DNA from: Pseudomonas flavescens
GTDB lineage: Bacteria; Pseudomonadota; Gammaproteobacteria; Pseudomonadales; Pseudomonadaceae
Length of the DNA: 64,000 nucleotides
Direction of reading: 5' to 3'
NCBI RefSeq assembly: GCF_013408425.1
Contig: NZ_JACBYV010000001.1
Location: 4,898,001 to 4,962,000 of the forward strand
The notes below the pieces were generated by a model. That model did no database searches. It saw only the letters and a program-made list of their open reading frames with translations, and was not told the origin of the DNA. Made by a program: the position numbers and the translations under genes. The first letter of the stretch is position 1; every line of letters starts with the position of its first letter. Positions 10,525 through 19,154 of the stretch are shown here, one piece after another.

Positions 10525-11256
10525 ATGAGCGAGCGCATTCGTTCCATCCGATCCGCTACACCCTCGGCAGCCGGCAAGCAGACCGCGGAAGATGCCCTGC
10601 AGACCCTGCTTGATGGCTTTCAGCGTTTTCGCACCGAAGTCTTCCCCGAGCAGCGCGAGCTGTTCAGCAAACTGGCCCGCCAGCAGAGCCCGCAGGCCAT
10701 GTTCATCACCTGCGCGGACTCGCGCATCGTTCCCGAACTGATTACCCAGAGCGACCCTGGCTCGCTGTTCGTGACCCGCAACGTCGGCAACGTGGTGCCC
10801 CCTTACGGACAGATGAACGGTGGCGTATCCACGGCCATCGAGTACGCGGTGATGGGCCTGGGCGTGCAGCACATCATCATCTGCGGACATTCCGACTGCG
10901 GCGCCATGAAAGCGGTGCTGGCGCCTGACACCATCGAGCGCATGCCGACGGTCAAGGCCTGGTTGCGTCATGCCGAAGTCGCCAAGACCGTGGTCGCCGA
11001 CAACTGCGGCTGCGCCGATCACTCCACGCTCGGTGTGCTCACCGAAGAGAACGTGGTGGCCCAGCTCGACCACCTGCGCACGCATCCGTCGGTTGCTGCG
11101 CGCCTGGCCAGCGGTCAGCTGTTCATCCATGGCTGGGTCTATGACATCGAGAACTGCACCATCAAGGCCTATGACGCCGAGCGTGGCGAGTTCCTGCCGC
11201 TCGATGGCGAAACCGCTCCCAACGCCAGCCCTCGAGCGCGTTACCTGGCTTCCTAG
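10525..11256 (+). CDS. Beta-class carbonic anhydrase
   Basis: Zinc enzyme that interconverts carbon dioxide and bicarbonate; 243 residues. The zinc ligands and catalytic dyad are readable: Cys63, Asp65 and Arg67 in CADSR, then His122 and Cys125 in HSDCG. This is the pattern of active beta-carbonic anhydrases. ATG 10525 was chosen because AGGAGG ends five bases upstream; the frame extends to 10432 without a ribosome site. A SulP anion transporter follows in the same direction. The same pair (a carbonic anhydrase next to a transporter annotated for sulfate) exists in P. aeruginosa, as I recall at PA0102-PA0103, so bicarbonate provision is the likely joint role. Confidence 0.93.
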   Translation: MSERIRSIRSATPSAAGKQTAEDALQTLLDGFQRFRTEVFPEQRELFSKLARQQSPQAMFITCADSRIVPELITQSDPGSLFVTRNVGNVVPPYGQMNGGVSTAIEYAVMGLGVQHIIICGHSDCGAMKAVLAPDTIERMPTVKAWLRHAEVAKTVVADNCGCADHSTLGVLTEENVVAQLDHLRTHPSVAARLASGQLFIHGWVYDIENCTIKAYDAERGEFLPLDGETAPNASPRARYLAS

Positions 11257-11334
11257 CCGACCCCGACAGGACGTCACCCGGTGGCCATGAATCGACCCGT
11301 GGGTTAACCCCGCCAACAATCGACAGCCGTGTTC

Positions 11335-11376
11335 GGGTCTGCTCCGTCATTTCATGACGGTGACAGACCCTTGGGT
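11335..11376 (+). terminator. Nested hairpin after the carbonic anhydrase gene
   Basis: An outer stem GGGTCTG / CAGACCC (11335-11341 and 11364-11370) encloses an inner stem CCGTCAT-ttc-ATGACGG (11344-11360), followed by TTGGGTTTTG. It lies 79 bases after the carbonic anhydrase stop and 81 bases before the SulP gene. It could be a terminator, or an attenuator that lets some transcription continue. Confidence 0.6.
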
Positions 11377-11456
11377 TTTGACTGCCTACCTGCCAGACGG
11401 CGAGCGTTGCTTGTCGTCGTGACCTTTCGTGCGCCGTACCCGCAGGAGACCGCACC

Positions 11457-12986
11457 ATGACCCTCGCTTCTTTCAAATCCGCTCTACCCCGTGATGCCCT
11501 GGCATCCATCGTGGTATTTCTCGTCGCCCTGCCGCTGTGCATGGGTATCGCCATCGCGTCCGGCATGCCGCCGGCCAAAGGCCTGATCACCGGCATCATC
11601 GGTGGTCTGGTGGTCGGTTGGCTGGCCGGCTCGCCGCTGCAGGTCAGCGGCCCGGCTGCCGGCCTCGCCGTACTGGTGTTCGAACTGGTGCGCACCCATG
11701 GCCTGGCCATGCTCGGGCCGATTCTGCTCCTGGCTGGACTGCTGCAACTGATCGCCGGGCGCCTGCGTCTCGGCTGCTGGTTTCGCGTCACGGCACCGGC
11801 AGTGGTGTACGGCATGCTTGCCGGTATCGGCATCCTTATCGTGCTTTCGCAGTTGCACGTGATGTTCGATGTGAAGCCCCAGGCGTCCGGCCTGGATAAC
11901 CTGCTGGCGTTTCCCGACACGGTGCGCCAGGCGATTCCCGGCCTTGGCGGCGGCAGTGCCATGGCGGCGGCCCTGCTGGGTTTCGGCACCATCGCCTGCA
12001 TGTTCCTGTGGGACAAGTTGCGCCCCAACAGCCTGCGCTTTCTGCCGGGCGCGTTGCTGGGGGTGGCGTCGATGACGTTGATCAGCCTGTGGATGAATCT
12101 GGGCGTGGCGCGGGTCGAAGTACCGGCCACGCTGAGCGATGCCATCGACTGGGTAAAGCCCGCCGATCTGCTCAACCTGGCCGATCCGCACATCCTGCTG
12201 GCCGCCGTCGTGGTGGCTTTCATCGCCAGTGCGGAAACCTTGCTGTCTGCGGCGGCGGTGGATCGCATGCACAGTGGCGCGCGTTCCAATATGGATCGTG
12301 AGTTGTCCGCTCAGGGCATCGGCAACATGCTCTGCGGTGCGCTCGGTGCCTTGCCGATGACCGGGGTGATCGTGCGCAGCTCGGCCAACGTGCAGGCCGG
12401 CGCGCGCACCCGCATGTCGGCCATCCTCCACGGTGCCTGGTTGCTGGCGTTCGTCATGCTGCTGCCCGGTGTGCTGCAGAGCATCCCCATCGCTTCGCTC
12501 GGCGGTGTCCTGGTGTACACCGGTTTCAAACTGGTCGACATCAAGGCCATTCGCAGCCTCGGGCGCTATGGCCGGGCGCCGGTATTCATCTACGCGGCCA
12601 CTGCCATCGGCATCGTCTCGGTCGACCTGCTCACCGGTGTACTGATCGGCTTCGCCCTGACACTGGTCAAACTGGCCAGCAAGGCTTCGCGTCTGAAGGT
12701 CAACCTCAATCAGGTCGGCCCCGACCAGGCGGAACTACGCCTTATCGGCTCGGCGACTTTCCTCAAGGTGCCGCACCTGGCCAGCGTGCTGGAGGGTATC
12801 GCGCCGACCACTCGCCTGTATGTGCCGCTGGACAAGCTCAGCTACGTCGATCATGCCTGCATGGAGTTGCTCGACGACTGGGGCCGCGCGGCAGAACAGC
12901 AGGGCGGTGCGCTGCTGATCGAACGCCACGGCCTCAACCGGCGCCTGGAAGGTCGCACACTGAGCATGCGTCGCGCGGTGGCCTGA
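11457..12986 (+). CDS. SulP-family anion transporter (likely bicarbonate or sulfate)
   Basis: Inner-membrane SulP (SLC26-like) permease of 509 residues. About a dozen hydrophobic segments fill residues 10-400, beginning with DALASIVVFLVALPLCMGIA, which is the conserved first helix of the family, and including the GPAAGLAVLVFELV pore segment. The last 100 residues form a STAS domain (ATFLKVPHLASVLEGIAPTT...SYVDHACMELLDDW). SulP proteins carry sulfate, bicarbonate, dicarboxylates or chloride. The neighbouring carbonic anhydrase favours bicarbonate, as in BicA-type systems, but that is inference. ATG 11457 has CAGGAG 9-14 bases upstream. Confidence 0.88.
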   Translation: MTLASFKSALPRDALASIVVFLVALPLCMGIAIASGMPPAKGLITGIIGGLVVGWLAGSPLQVSGPAAGLAVLVFELVRTHGLAMLGPILLLAGLLQLIAGRLRLGCWFRVTAPAVVYGMLAGIGILIVLSQLHVMFDVKPQASGLDNLLAFPDTVRQAIPGLGGGSAMAAALLGFGTIACMFLWDKLRPNSLRFLPGALLGVASMTLISLWMNLGVARVEVPATLSDAIDWVKPADLLNLADPHILLAAVVVAFIASAETLLSAAAVDRMHSGARSNMDRELSAQGIGNMLCGALGALPMTGVIVRSSANVQAGARTRMSAILHGAWLLAFVMLLPGVLQSIPIASLGGVLVYTGFKLVDIKAIRSLGRYGRAPVFIYAATAIGIVSVDLLTGVLIGFALTLVKLASKASRLKVNLNQVGPDQAELRLIGSATFLKVPHLASVLEGIAPTTRLYVPLDKLSYVDHACMELLDDWGRAAEQQGGALLIERHGLNRRLEGRTLSMRRAVA

Positions 12987-13047
12987 CAGCCCTCAGCCTT
13001 ACAGGGCTTCAGCTGCCATGTGCAGCGTGGAGCCCGTCCGTTTCATC

Positions 13048-13072
13048 CGCGCCTGCTGCAATGGCAGGCGCG
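13048..13072 (+). terminator. Hairpin downstream of the SulP gene
   Basis: A perfect 8-bp GC-rich stem CGCGCCTG / CAGGCGCG with a 9-base loop is followed by ACTTTCTT, a weak T-rich tail. It lies about 60 bases after the transporter stop and fits a Rho-independent terminator of modest quality. Confidence 0.6.
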
Positions 13073-13261
13073 ACTTTCTTCACCGTGACAGCTGGCCGCA
13101 TGCGCCAATGCGACCTTGGCGCTCAGTATCTGGTACCTTTTCCCGCTGTTCATCGCCTACCGGCTGATCCCATCTGCCTGGCCGCCGTGCCATTCGCGTG
13201 TCGATCGGGGTTCTCTGGCCAGTCCCGGCGATCACCTTTCACTCAGACCATCGTGGCCGCC

Positions 13262-13894
13262 ATGACCCGAAAGCAAATCACCGTATTCGTCCTGATCGCC
13301 GTCGTCGCACTGGTGCTCGGTCTTGCCGTCAATCAGGTGCTCAGCAATAAATCGAAGAACGACCCTGCCGCGTTGCTCGACGCTGGCATCGTCATGCTGC
13401 CGCAACAACGCCAGGTACCGGCGCTGGACTTCGTCGATCAGGATGGCCAGACCTTTTCCACCGGTCAGCTCAAGGATCAGTGGAGTCTGCTGTTCTTCGG
13501 TTACACCTTCTGCCCGGACATCTGCCCGGCGACCCTGGCTCAGTTGCGCCAACTGCGTTCGGAAATCCCGGAGGAGGCCTGGAACAACCTGCGCATCGTA
13601 CTGGTGACCGTCGACCCCAATCGCGACACGCCCGAGCAGATGAAAAAGTACCTGGGCTATTTCGATGCCGGTTACATGGGCCTGACCGGTGAGCCGGACA
13701 CCATCCAGACGCTGGCCAACGCGGTGAGCATTCCCTACATCCCGGCCGATACCAGCAAGGAAAATTACCTCGTCGACCACAGCGGCAACCTCGCCGTCAT
13801 CGGCCCTGACGGCACTCAGCGCGGCTTCATTCGTGCGCCGATCAATGTCGACAAACTGGCCGCACAATTGCCGGGATTGGTCCGCAAGGATTGA
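13262..13894 (+). CDS. SCO1/SenC family copper chaperone (thioredoxin fold)
   Basis: Membrane-anchored periplasmic protein of 210 residues in the SCO family, which delivers copper to cytochrome oxidase CuA sites or acts as a thiol reductase. One N-terminal anchor helix (about residues 7-27) precedes the thioredoxin fold. The copper-binding CxxxC is present as Cys84-Cys88 in FCPDICP, and the distal ligand His is in DHSGNL near residue 168. ATG 13262 was chosen because it gives the normal anchor; the open frame extends upstream to 13061 through a region with a terminator hairpin. No oxidase gene is adjacent in this window. Confidence 0.9.
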   Translation: MTRKQITVFVLIAVVALVLGLAVNQVLSNKSKNDPAALLDAGIVMLPQQRQVPALDFVDQDGQTFSTGQLKDQWSLLFFGYTFCPDICPATLAQLRQLRSEIPEEAWNNLRIVLVTVDPNRDTPEQMKKYLGYFDAGYMGLTGEPDTIQTLANAVSIPYIPADTSKENYLVDHSGNLAVIGPDGTQRGFIRAPINVDKLAAQLPGLVRKD

Positions 13895-14271
13895 AACGTT
13901 GGGCGAACGCCTGATGCCTGTCGGTGGCGTCTTCGCCGGCTCTCCAGGAGCCGCGACGCCGCGGCGAATGATGGGCATGACACGCATGGTGCGCTGATCA
14001 CCATCGCATCGTCCGCGAGCGGGCTCCTCAGGGGCTCGCGGCTCTGCAGGTTTTGCAGACGAATCACGGCCAAGTGCGGCGGCACGGCGAGCCCGTCCAT
14101 CGGGTGCATGAGGCCGTCGACGATCTGGAAGCAGGCTCGCTCACCCTGGCTTTCCTGCCTGTGCATGGCGCCAGCCTGACTGACGCGGTACCTGGTCAAA
14201 AATGTTAATTGAAAACTATTCTCATCGGTCGGTAAGATGCTGCTCCTTCCCGCTCAGGTCAGGTATGACGA
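13895..14271. other. Intergenic region upstream of the heme-uptake sigma factor gene
   Basis: No gene is supported here. A long open frame on the minus strand (13816-14199) has no homology I recognise and overlaps the SCO gene. An imperfect GC-rich inverted repeat (GTCGGTGGCGTC...GACGCCGCGGCG, about 13920-13967) may terminate the SCO gene. The 3' end turns AT-rich from 14196 and carries a Fur-box-like site. Confidence 0.55.
14210..14224. promoter_or_regulatory. Candidate Fur box upstream of the sigma factor gene
   Basis: TGAAAACTATTCTCA matches the 7-1-7 Fur consensus TGATAAT-N-ATTATCA at 11 of 14 positions. It lies 48-62 bases before the sigma factor start, a normal position for repression of an ECF sigma gene by Fur-iron. 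Confidence 0.65.
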
Positions 14272-14775
14272 TTGTCGGATCTGGATCTCAAAGGCCTTTT
14301 CCAGCAGCACGCCAGGGCGCTACAGAGCTTCCTGCTGCGCAAGAGCCGTGACCCCCACCTGGCTGCCGATCTGGTCCAGGAAAGTTTCCTGCGCCTGACC
14401 GAGCAGGCGCGGCACGACCACATCGAGAATACCCCGGCCTATCTCTACCGTACCGCGCGCAACCTGCTGATCGACCACCGTCGCCAGCAGGATCGACGCA
14501 AGACCGACCTGGTGGGCGACGAGGTGCTCAACGCTGTCGAAGATGAGGTCGACAGCCTGGAAGACACGACCGAGAGGCAGCAACGTATGGAGCTGTTGCA
14601 GCGTGCTGTGGCCGAACTGCCACCGCGTACCCGCGAAATCTTTCACCTCAACCGAATCGAAGGGCTGACCCATGCCGAGGTCGCCAGGCGTCTGGCAATC
14701 AGTGACAGCTCGGTGCAAAAGCACTTGTCCAAGGCGCTGTCGCATGTCATGGAACGCCTGGGTGCAGGCCCATGA
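14272..14775 (+). CDS. hasI: ECF sigma factor of the FecI type (HasI)
   Basis: Extracytoplasmic-function sigma factor of 167 residues that should direct RNA polymerase to the heme-uptake genes. Region 2 spans about residues 10-75 (AADLVQESFLRLTEQ and AYLYRTARNLLIDHRRQ). Region 4, about 105-160, has the helix-turn-helix ending RIEGLTHAEVARRLAISDSS. The start is uncertain: TTG 14272 is the only in-frame start that gives the standard family N-terminus. An anti-sigma factor, a HasR-type receptor and a HasA-type hemophore follow, as in the P. aeruginosa and Serratia has loci, which justifies the name. Confidence 0.88.
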   Translation: MSDLDLKGLFQQHARALQSFLLRKSRDPHLAADLVQESFLRLTEQARHDHIENTPAYLYRTARNLLIDHRRQQDRRKTDLVGDEVLNAVEDEVDSLEDTTERQQRMELLQRAVAELPPRTREIFHLNRIEGLTHAEVARRLAISDSSVQKHLSKALSHVMERLGAGP

Positions 14776-14865
14776 GCGGGAAAAATGCCGGTATCGCCGG
14801 GCGCTTTTACGGTAAAAGAGCCGCCCGAGCGTCATTACCCTTATAAGACGAACCGAGAGCACGAC

Positions 14866-15846
14866 GTGAATAGCCCAGACCTGCAGGATCGCGGGATTCG
14901 CCAGGCCGCTGCCGAATGGGCGGTGCGCCTGAGCGATTCGCCACTCGCCGAGGATGAGCAGCAGGCGCTGCAGGCCTGGCTCGCCCTCGATTCGCGTCAC
15001 GCCGCTGCCCTGCAGTTCGCTCGGCATACCTGGGGTGACCTCGCCAGTCTGACGGAGCCGCTTCTCGATGCTCCGCGGCGTGCACCCGCTCGGCCGCTTG
15101 CCGCGCCGCCAAGGCGCCGTAGCAGGCGTGCACTGCGTTGGCTGAGCAGCGCCTCGCTGGCGGTGATCGTTACCGCTATCGGCTGGACGCAGGGTAACGC
15201 GCTGTACCTGCCACTGATCGCCGACCACCTGACCGCCAGCGGGGAAGTGCGCACCTTCGAGCTGCCCGACGGTAGCCAGGCGACGCTCGATGCGCGCAGT
15301 GCCATACGCCTCGATTACACCTCCCAGGCGCGGCGTATCGAATTGCTGGCCGGCTCGGCCATTTTTCAGACGGCTCCGGTGGGCAAGCACGAGTCACGGC
15401 CATTCATCGTCGACAGCGGTGGTGGCAAGGCCCAGGCGCTGGGCACGCGTTTTCTGGTCAGCCGGGGTGACGCCGAGCAGGCGCTCGTCGGTGTCATGCA
15501 GCACCGTGTGGCCGTCAGCAAACATGGTCAGAGCCTGATTCTCGACGAGGGGCAGAGTGCGCGTTTCGACGCCGATGGGCGGATCGAGCGGCTGAGCCTG
15601 GATCTGTCGCGCGCCAGCAGTTGGCAGCGCGGTCTGCTGATTTTCGATCAGGTACCGTTGCAGCAGGTGGTGACCCAGCTCAATCGTTACCGCGACGGGC
15701 ACATTCTCATTGCTGGCGGCCAACTGGCGCAGCGCCGAGTCAGCGGTGTGTTCCGCGTGGATTCGCTGGACGGTGCGGTCGCTACCCTCACGGGCGAGCT
15801 GCAGGCCCGGCATAGCGATCTGCCCGGCCTCAGCATCATTTACTGA
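14866..15846 (+). CDS. hasS: FecR-type anti-sigma factor (HasS)
   Basis: Inner-membrane regulator of 326 residues that holds the sigma factor until the receptor signals. The N-terminal cytoplasmic domain has the FecR hallmark AAAEWAVRLSD; a single membrane segment lies around residues 92-110 (LRWLSSASLAVIVTAIGW); the periplasmic FecR domain contains VRTFELPDGSQATLDARSAI and ends with a short STN-like region. I chose GTG 14866, which places the family motif about 14 residues from the N-terminus and has GAGAG upstream. An in-frame ATG at 14785 would add 27 residues rich in Pro/Arg and is less likely. Confidence 0.87.
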   Translation: MNSPDLQDRGIRQAAAEWAVRLSDSPLAEDEQQALQAWLALDSRHAAALQFARHTWGDLASLTEPLLDAPRRAPARPLAAPPRRRSRRALRWLSSASLAVIVTAIGWTQGNALYLPLIADHLTASGEVRTFELPDGSQATLDARSAIRLDYTSQARRIELLAGSAIFQTAPVGKHESRPFIVDSGGGKAQALGTRFLVSRGDAEQALVGVMQHRVAVSKHGQSLILDEGQSARFDADGRIERLSLDLSRASSWQRGLLIFDQVPLQQVVTQLNRYRDGHILIAGGQLAQRRVSGVFRVDSLDGAVATLTGELQARHSDLPGLSIIY

Positions 15847-15930
15847 GCCGCGTTCGCCTCGGCTTTTCAGTCGAACGAATAATTTCCAAAAACGCTTACT
15901 GAGTTTTCCCGGCTGCAACGTCTTGCTTGT

Positions 15931-15945
15931 TGATAGTGATTTTCA
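15931..15945. promoter_or_regulatory. Candidate Fur box upstream of hasR
   Basis: TGATAGTGATTTTCA matches the 7-1-7 Fur consensus TGATAAT-N-ATTATCA at 12 of 14 positions. It lies 33-47 bases before the hasR start codon in an AT-rich stretch of the 131-base gap after the anti-sigma gene. It suggests direct iron control of hasR on top of the sigma factor cascade. Confidence 0.75.
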
Positions 15946-15977
15946 TTACACACCAATATCAACAAAGAGCAGGGTCG

Positions 15978-18900
15978 ATGGGCAACAAGGGAATGCGTCA
16001 TTCAATCGCCGGAAACCAGAAAGGGCATCGCGCTCTGGGGCTGGCGGGTGGTTTGCTGGTGGGTGTGGCGCTGGTCGCTGGCAGTCGCGCCTGGGCCCAG
16101 CAGTCGGCGCCTTTGGCGGCGGATACGGGCGGCGCTGTGAGGGCAGCTCAGGTCCAGTTCGATATTCCCGCACAGCCGCTGGGGAGCGCGGTGATCGCCT
16201 TTGCCGAGCAGGCCGGGATTCAGGTGTTCTTCGACAGCAGCAAGCTGGCAGGGCTGCAGAGTCTTGAGCTGAAGGGGCCGCACGGGCCGGAGCAGGGCTT
16301 GCGTCTGCTGCTCAGTGGTCTGCCGGTCAGCTACAGCTTCACGGGTGAGCGGCGGGTCAACGTGGAGCGGCTGGCCGAAGTCGCCGGCACGCTGCAGATC
16401 GATGCGACGACCATCGAATCGACCCGCGACGTCAGCAATGAATGGATCTACCAGGCGCCGCGCTCGGTCAGCGTTATCACCCGTGACCAGCTCGACCGCA
16501 ACCCGCCACGGCATGCGGCTGACATGCTGGTCGAAACGCCAGGCGTGTACAGCGCGGTGAGCGCCCAGGATCCAGGGCTGTCGGTAAACATCCGCGGCAT
16601 GCAGGACTTCGGTCGGGTCAACACGATGATCGATGGCATGCGCCAGAACTTCAACGAGAACGGCCATCAGCAGCGCAATGGCCAGCTCTACGTGGATTCC
16701 GAGCTGATCAGCAGCGTGGTGATCGAGAAGGGCCCGCGCTCCGACGTCACCGGTGCCGCGTCGATTGCCGGCAGCGCCAACTTCGGCACGCTGAATGTCG
16801 ACGACATCATTCTGCCGGGCCAGGATCAGGGCGTGCGCCTGCGCGGCATGACCGGCCTGGGCGGCCACGGCAATGGCGTCAACTTCATCGGCAGTGCCGC
16901 TGTGGCCGGGCGCTTCGATGACCGCTGGGAGCTGCTCGCCGCCCGTAGCCGACGCAGCTTCGGCGATTACGCGCCGGGCTCGCGTCGGGAGAACTTCGAT
17001 TTCCTGCTCGGTGGCGTTCAGGATTCCGACCGCCCGATCACGCAGGTCGTCGATCGCATCAAGTTCTCCGATCAGGAGCAGGATTCGGAGCTGTTCAAGG
17101 CGCGCTTCGTCATCAATCCGGAGCAGGCCCTGCAGTTCACCTACATCAATACCGACCTCGGCTATGCCAACGTGTCCGACCGCCGGGTGATCAACCCGGT
17201 CGACGGCGCAGCACGGGACGGTGAAGAGGCCTGGCAGAAATACGGCGATGCCAGTGCCCGTTCGCAGTCCTTCGGGCTGGACTACAGCGTCGATTCCGAC
17301 TCGCCGCTGCTGGATCTCAAGGCCAAGCTCTACTACGTCACCACCCGCAACCAGCGCGACACCGCCGCCGGGCGACCGGTCGTCACGGGCGGCGTGAACA
17401 TGACCGATACCGCCTGGCGACTGGGTTACTGCGACCAGAGCCCGGTGCCCGGCTCCTGGACCAGTGCCTGCGAGGCCGGGCTGGGTAACGATGCGCGTAC
17501 CAAGATCGACACCATCGGCTTCACCCTGGACAACACCGCGCGCTTCGTCTTGGTTGGCGTCGAAGGGTTTCGCTTCAACCATGGCCTGGAGTACTTCCAG
17601 GATCGTGGCGCCTCGGACACCGTCTACAACCGCCAGGGCCGTGAAGTGGGTAGCGACACCAATACCCTCAACCCCAACGGCAAGCGCAGCATCACCAGCG
17701 CTTTTGGCAGCCTTACCTTCGAGACCGAGCAGATCACGCTGTCGGGTGGGCTGCGTTATGACTACTACAGGCTCAAGGGCAAGACCCGCGTACCCGTTAC
17801 GGACTGGACCTACGAGGGCCGTGCCCAGGTTTACAACCGTCTGCTCACGCAATCCATCGCTGACACTCAGCTACGCTGCACCAGCTACGTGGCGCCTGTG
17901 ATACGCGGCCAGAGCGAAGCGGCGCGCCTGGCCCGTCAGGCGCGTACCAGAGCGAGTGCCTGCGCCAACATCCCGGGACTGCAGGCCAGACTGGCGGCCG
18001 ACCCGACCTCGGATCCGCGCTACTACACGAGTTTCTATGATGGCATCTGGTCGTCCAACACCGGCATGCGCGCGTACGAGGTCGATGAGAGCCTGGACAA
18101 ATTCCTGCCTACATTCGCTGCCGCGTACCGCCCTACCGACTGGCTGGAAGTCTTCGCCAGTTGGGGCAAGTCCTGGCGGCCGCCGGCGCTGACAGAGTCG
18201 CTGATGGAGGGCTCCCATCCCGGTGACCCTTTCGCCACCATGTACCCCAATCCCTACGCCGAACCAGAGACGTCGCGCAGTTGGGACCTGGGCTTCAACG
18301 TCAACAAGCTGGACCTGGTCACGGTGGGCGACCAGTTCAACGCCAAGGTCACGTACTACGACACGCGCGTCGACAATTACCTGATCACCTCGATGGACAA
18401 TGCCCTGCCGGGCATGACCGGCGGACTGGGTAACACCATGTTCGTCAATAATCAGGCCCGCATGCAGTTTCGCGGGGTCGAGCTGGAACTGGACTACGAC
18501 GCCCGCCGCTGGTACAGCGGCCTGAACTACACCCATGTGATCGGTGGCGACAACGATATCTGCCAGAAGACTTTCCCGCTCGGCAGCGACAACATCCGCG
18601 AAGACATGCCCCGTGAGGACGGCAGCTATTCGGACCTTCGCAACCAGGCCGTAGCCGCTGGATACCCCTCCTACCAGGCCTACCTGGATGCCCAGACCTA
18701 TTGCGGGGGAGACGTGTTCGGCATGAACAGCGCCCGCAACTCTCCGATGGACCGCGGCAGTTGGGTGTTCGGCACCCGCTGGCTGAACGAAAGCCTGGAA
18801 CTGGGCACTCGCCTCAACTACAGCGCCGCCGGCCGGCCCAGAGGCTGGAGCACCGACCTGTGGCCGAGCTACACCACCTGGGACCTGTTCGCCAGCTATC

Positions 18901-19040
18901 GCATCAGCCGCAACCTGCAGCTGCGCGCCACAGTGGAAAACATCCGCGACCGCAGCTACGTCATGGGCTACTCGGACATCTTCGTCAAATCCTATGGGCC
19001 CGGTCGTACCGTGATGGGCGGCTTCGAACTGCAGTTCTGA
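15978..19040 (+). CDS. hasR: TonB-dependent hemophore/heme receptor HasR with signalling domain
   Basis: Outer-membrane receptor of 1020 residues that takes heme from the HasA hemophore. A signal peptide ends near Ala40. An STN signalling domain (about residues 59-130, QFDIPAQPLGSAVIAFAEQ) talks to the anti-sigma factor. The plug follows with VNIRGMQDFGRVNTMIDGMR. The HasR heme ligand in the plug, His189 in Serratia, corresponds to His230 in GHQQRNG. A likely second ligand is His747 in GSHPGD, next to YPNPYAEPE. The beta-barrel ends in a terminal Phe (GGFELQF). The protein is about 120 residues longer than Serratia HasR; extra loops carry paired cysteines (YCDQSPVPGSWTSAC, and Cys residues about 30 apart near LRCTSY...ASACAN). 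ATG 15978 has an AGAGCAGG ribosome site. Confidence 0.92.
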   Translation: MGNKGMRHSIAGNQKGHRALGLAGGLLVGVALVAGSRAWAQQSAPLAADTGGAVRAAQVQFDIPAQPLGSAVIAFAEQAGIQVFFDSSKLAGLQSLELKGPHGPEQGLRLLLSGLPVSYSFTGERRVNVERLAEVAGTLQIDATTIESTRDVSNEWIYQAPRSVSVITRDQLDRNPPRHAADMLVETPGVYSAVSAQDPGLSVNIRGMQDFGRVNTMIDGMRQNFNENGHQQRNGQLYVDSELISSVVIEKGPRSDVTGAASIAGSANFGTLNVDDIILPGQDQGVRLRGMTGLGGHGNGVNFIGSAAVAGRFDDRWELLAARSRRSFGDYAPGSRRENFDFLLGGVQDSDRPITQVVDRIKFSDQEQDSELFKARFVINPEQALQFTYINTDLGYANVSDRRVINPVDGAARDGEEAWQKYGDASARSQSFGLDYSVDSDSPLLDLKAKLYYVTTRNQRDTAAGRPVVTGGVNMTDTAWRLGYCDQSPVPGSWTSACEAGLGNDARTKIDTIGFTLDNTARFVLVGVEGFRFNHGLEYFQDRGASDTVYNRQGREVGSDTNTLNPNGKRSITSAFGSLTFETEQITLSGGLRYDYYRLKGKTRVPVTDWTYEGRAQVYNRLLTQSIADTQLRCTSYVAPVIRGQSEAARLARQARTRASACANIPGLQARLAADPTSDPRYYTSFYDGIWSSNTGMRAYEVDESLDKFLPTFAAAYRPTDWLEVFASWGKSWRPPALTESLMEGSHPGDPFATMYPNPYAEPETSRSWDLGFNVNKLDLVTVGDQFNAKVTYYDTRVDNYLITSMDNALPGMTGGLGNTMFVNNQARMQFRGVELELDYDARRWYSGLNYTHVIGGDNDICQKTFPLGSDNIREDMPREDGSYSDLRNQAVAAGYPSYQAYLDAQTYCGGDVFGMNSARNSPMDRGSWVFGTRWLNESLELGTRLNYSAAGRPRGWSTDLWPSYTTWDLFASYRISRNLQLRATVENIRDRSYVMGYSDIFVKSYGPGRTVMGGFELQF

Positions 19041-19154
19041 ATAGGGTCGTCGCCTGTGAGGGTCCTGTTCGATGCACTCCGGTGACGGTGTGCGTATCGG
19101 TACCGCGAGGTGCCAATCAACCGGCGAACGATCGCCAAGCAAGGAGAAACAACG

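Noticed and set aside
13816..14199. 127-codon minus-strand open frame between the SCO gene and hasI
   Set aside because: Overlaps the SCO gene, no family features, no ribosome site.
16002..17852. 616-codon open frame antisense to hasR
   Set aside because: Shadow of the receptor gene with no recognisable domain.
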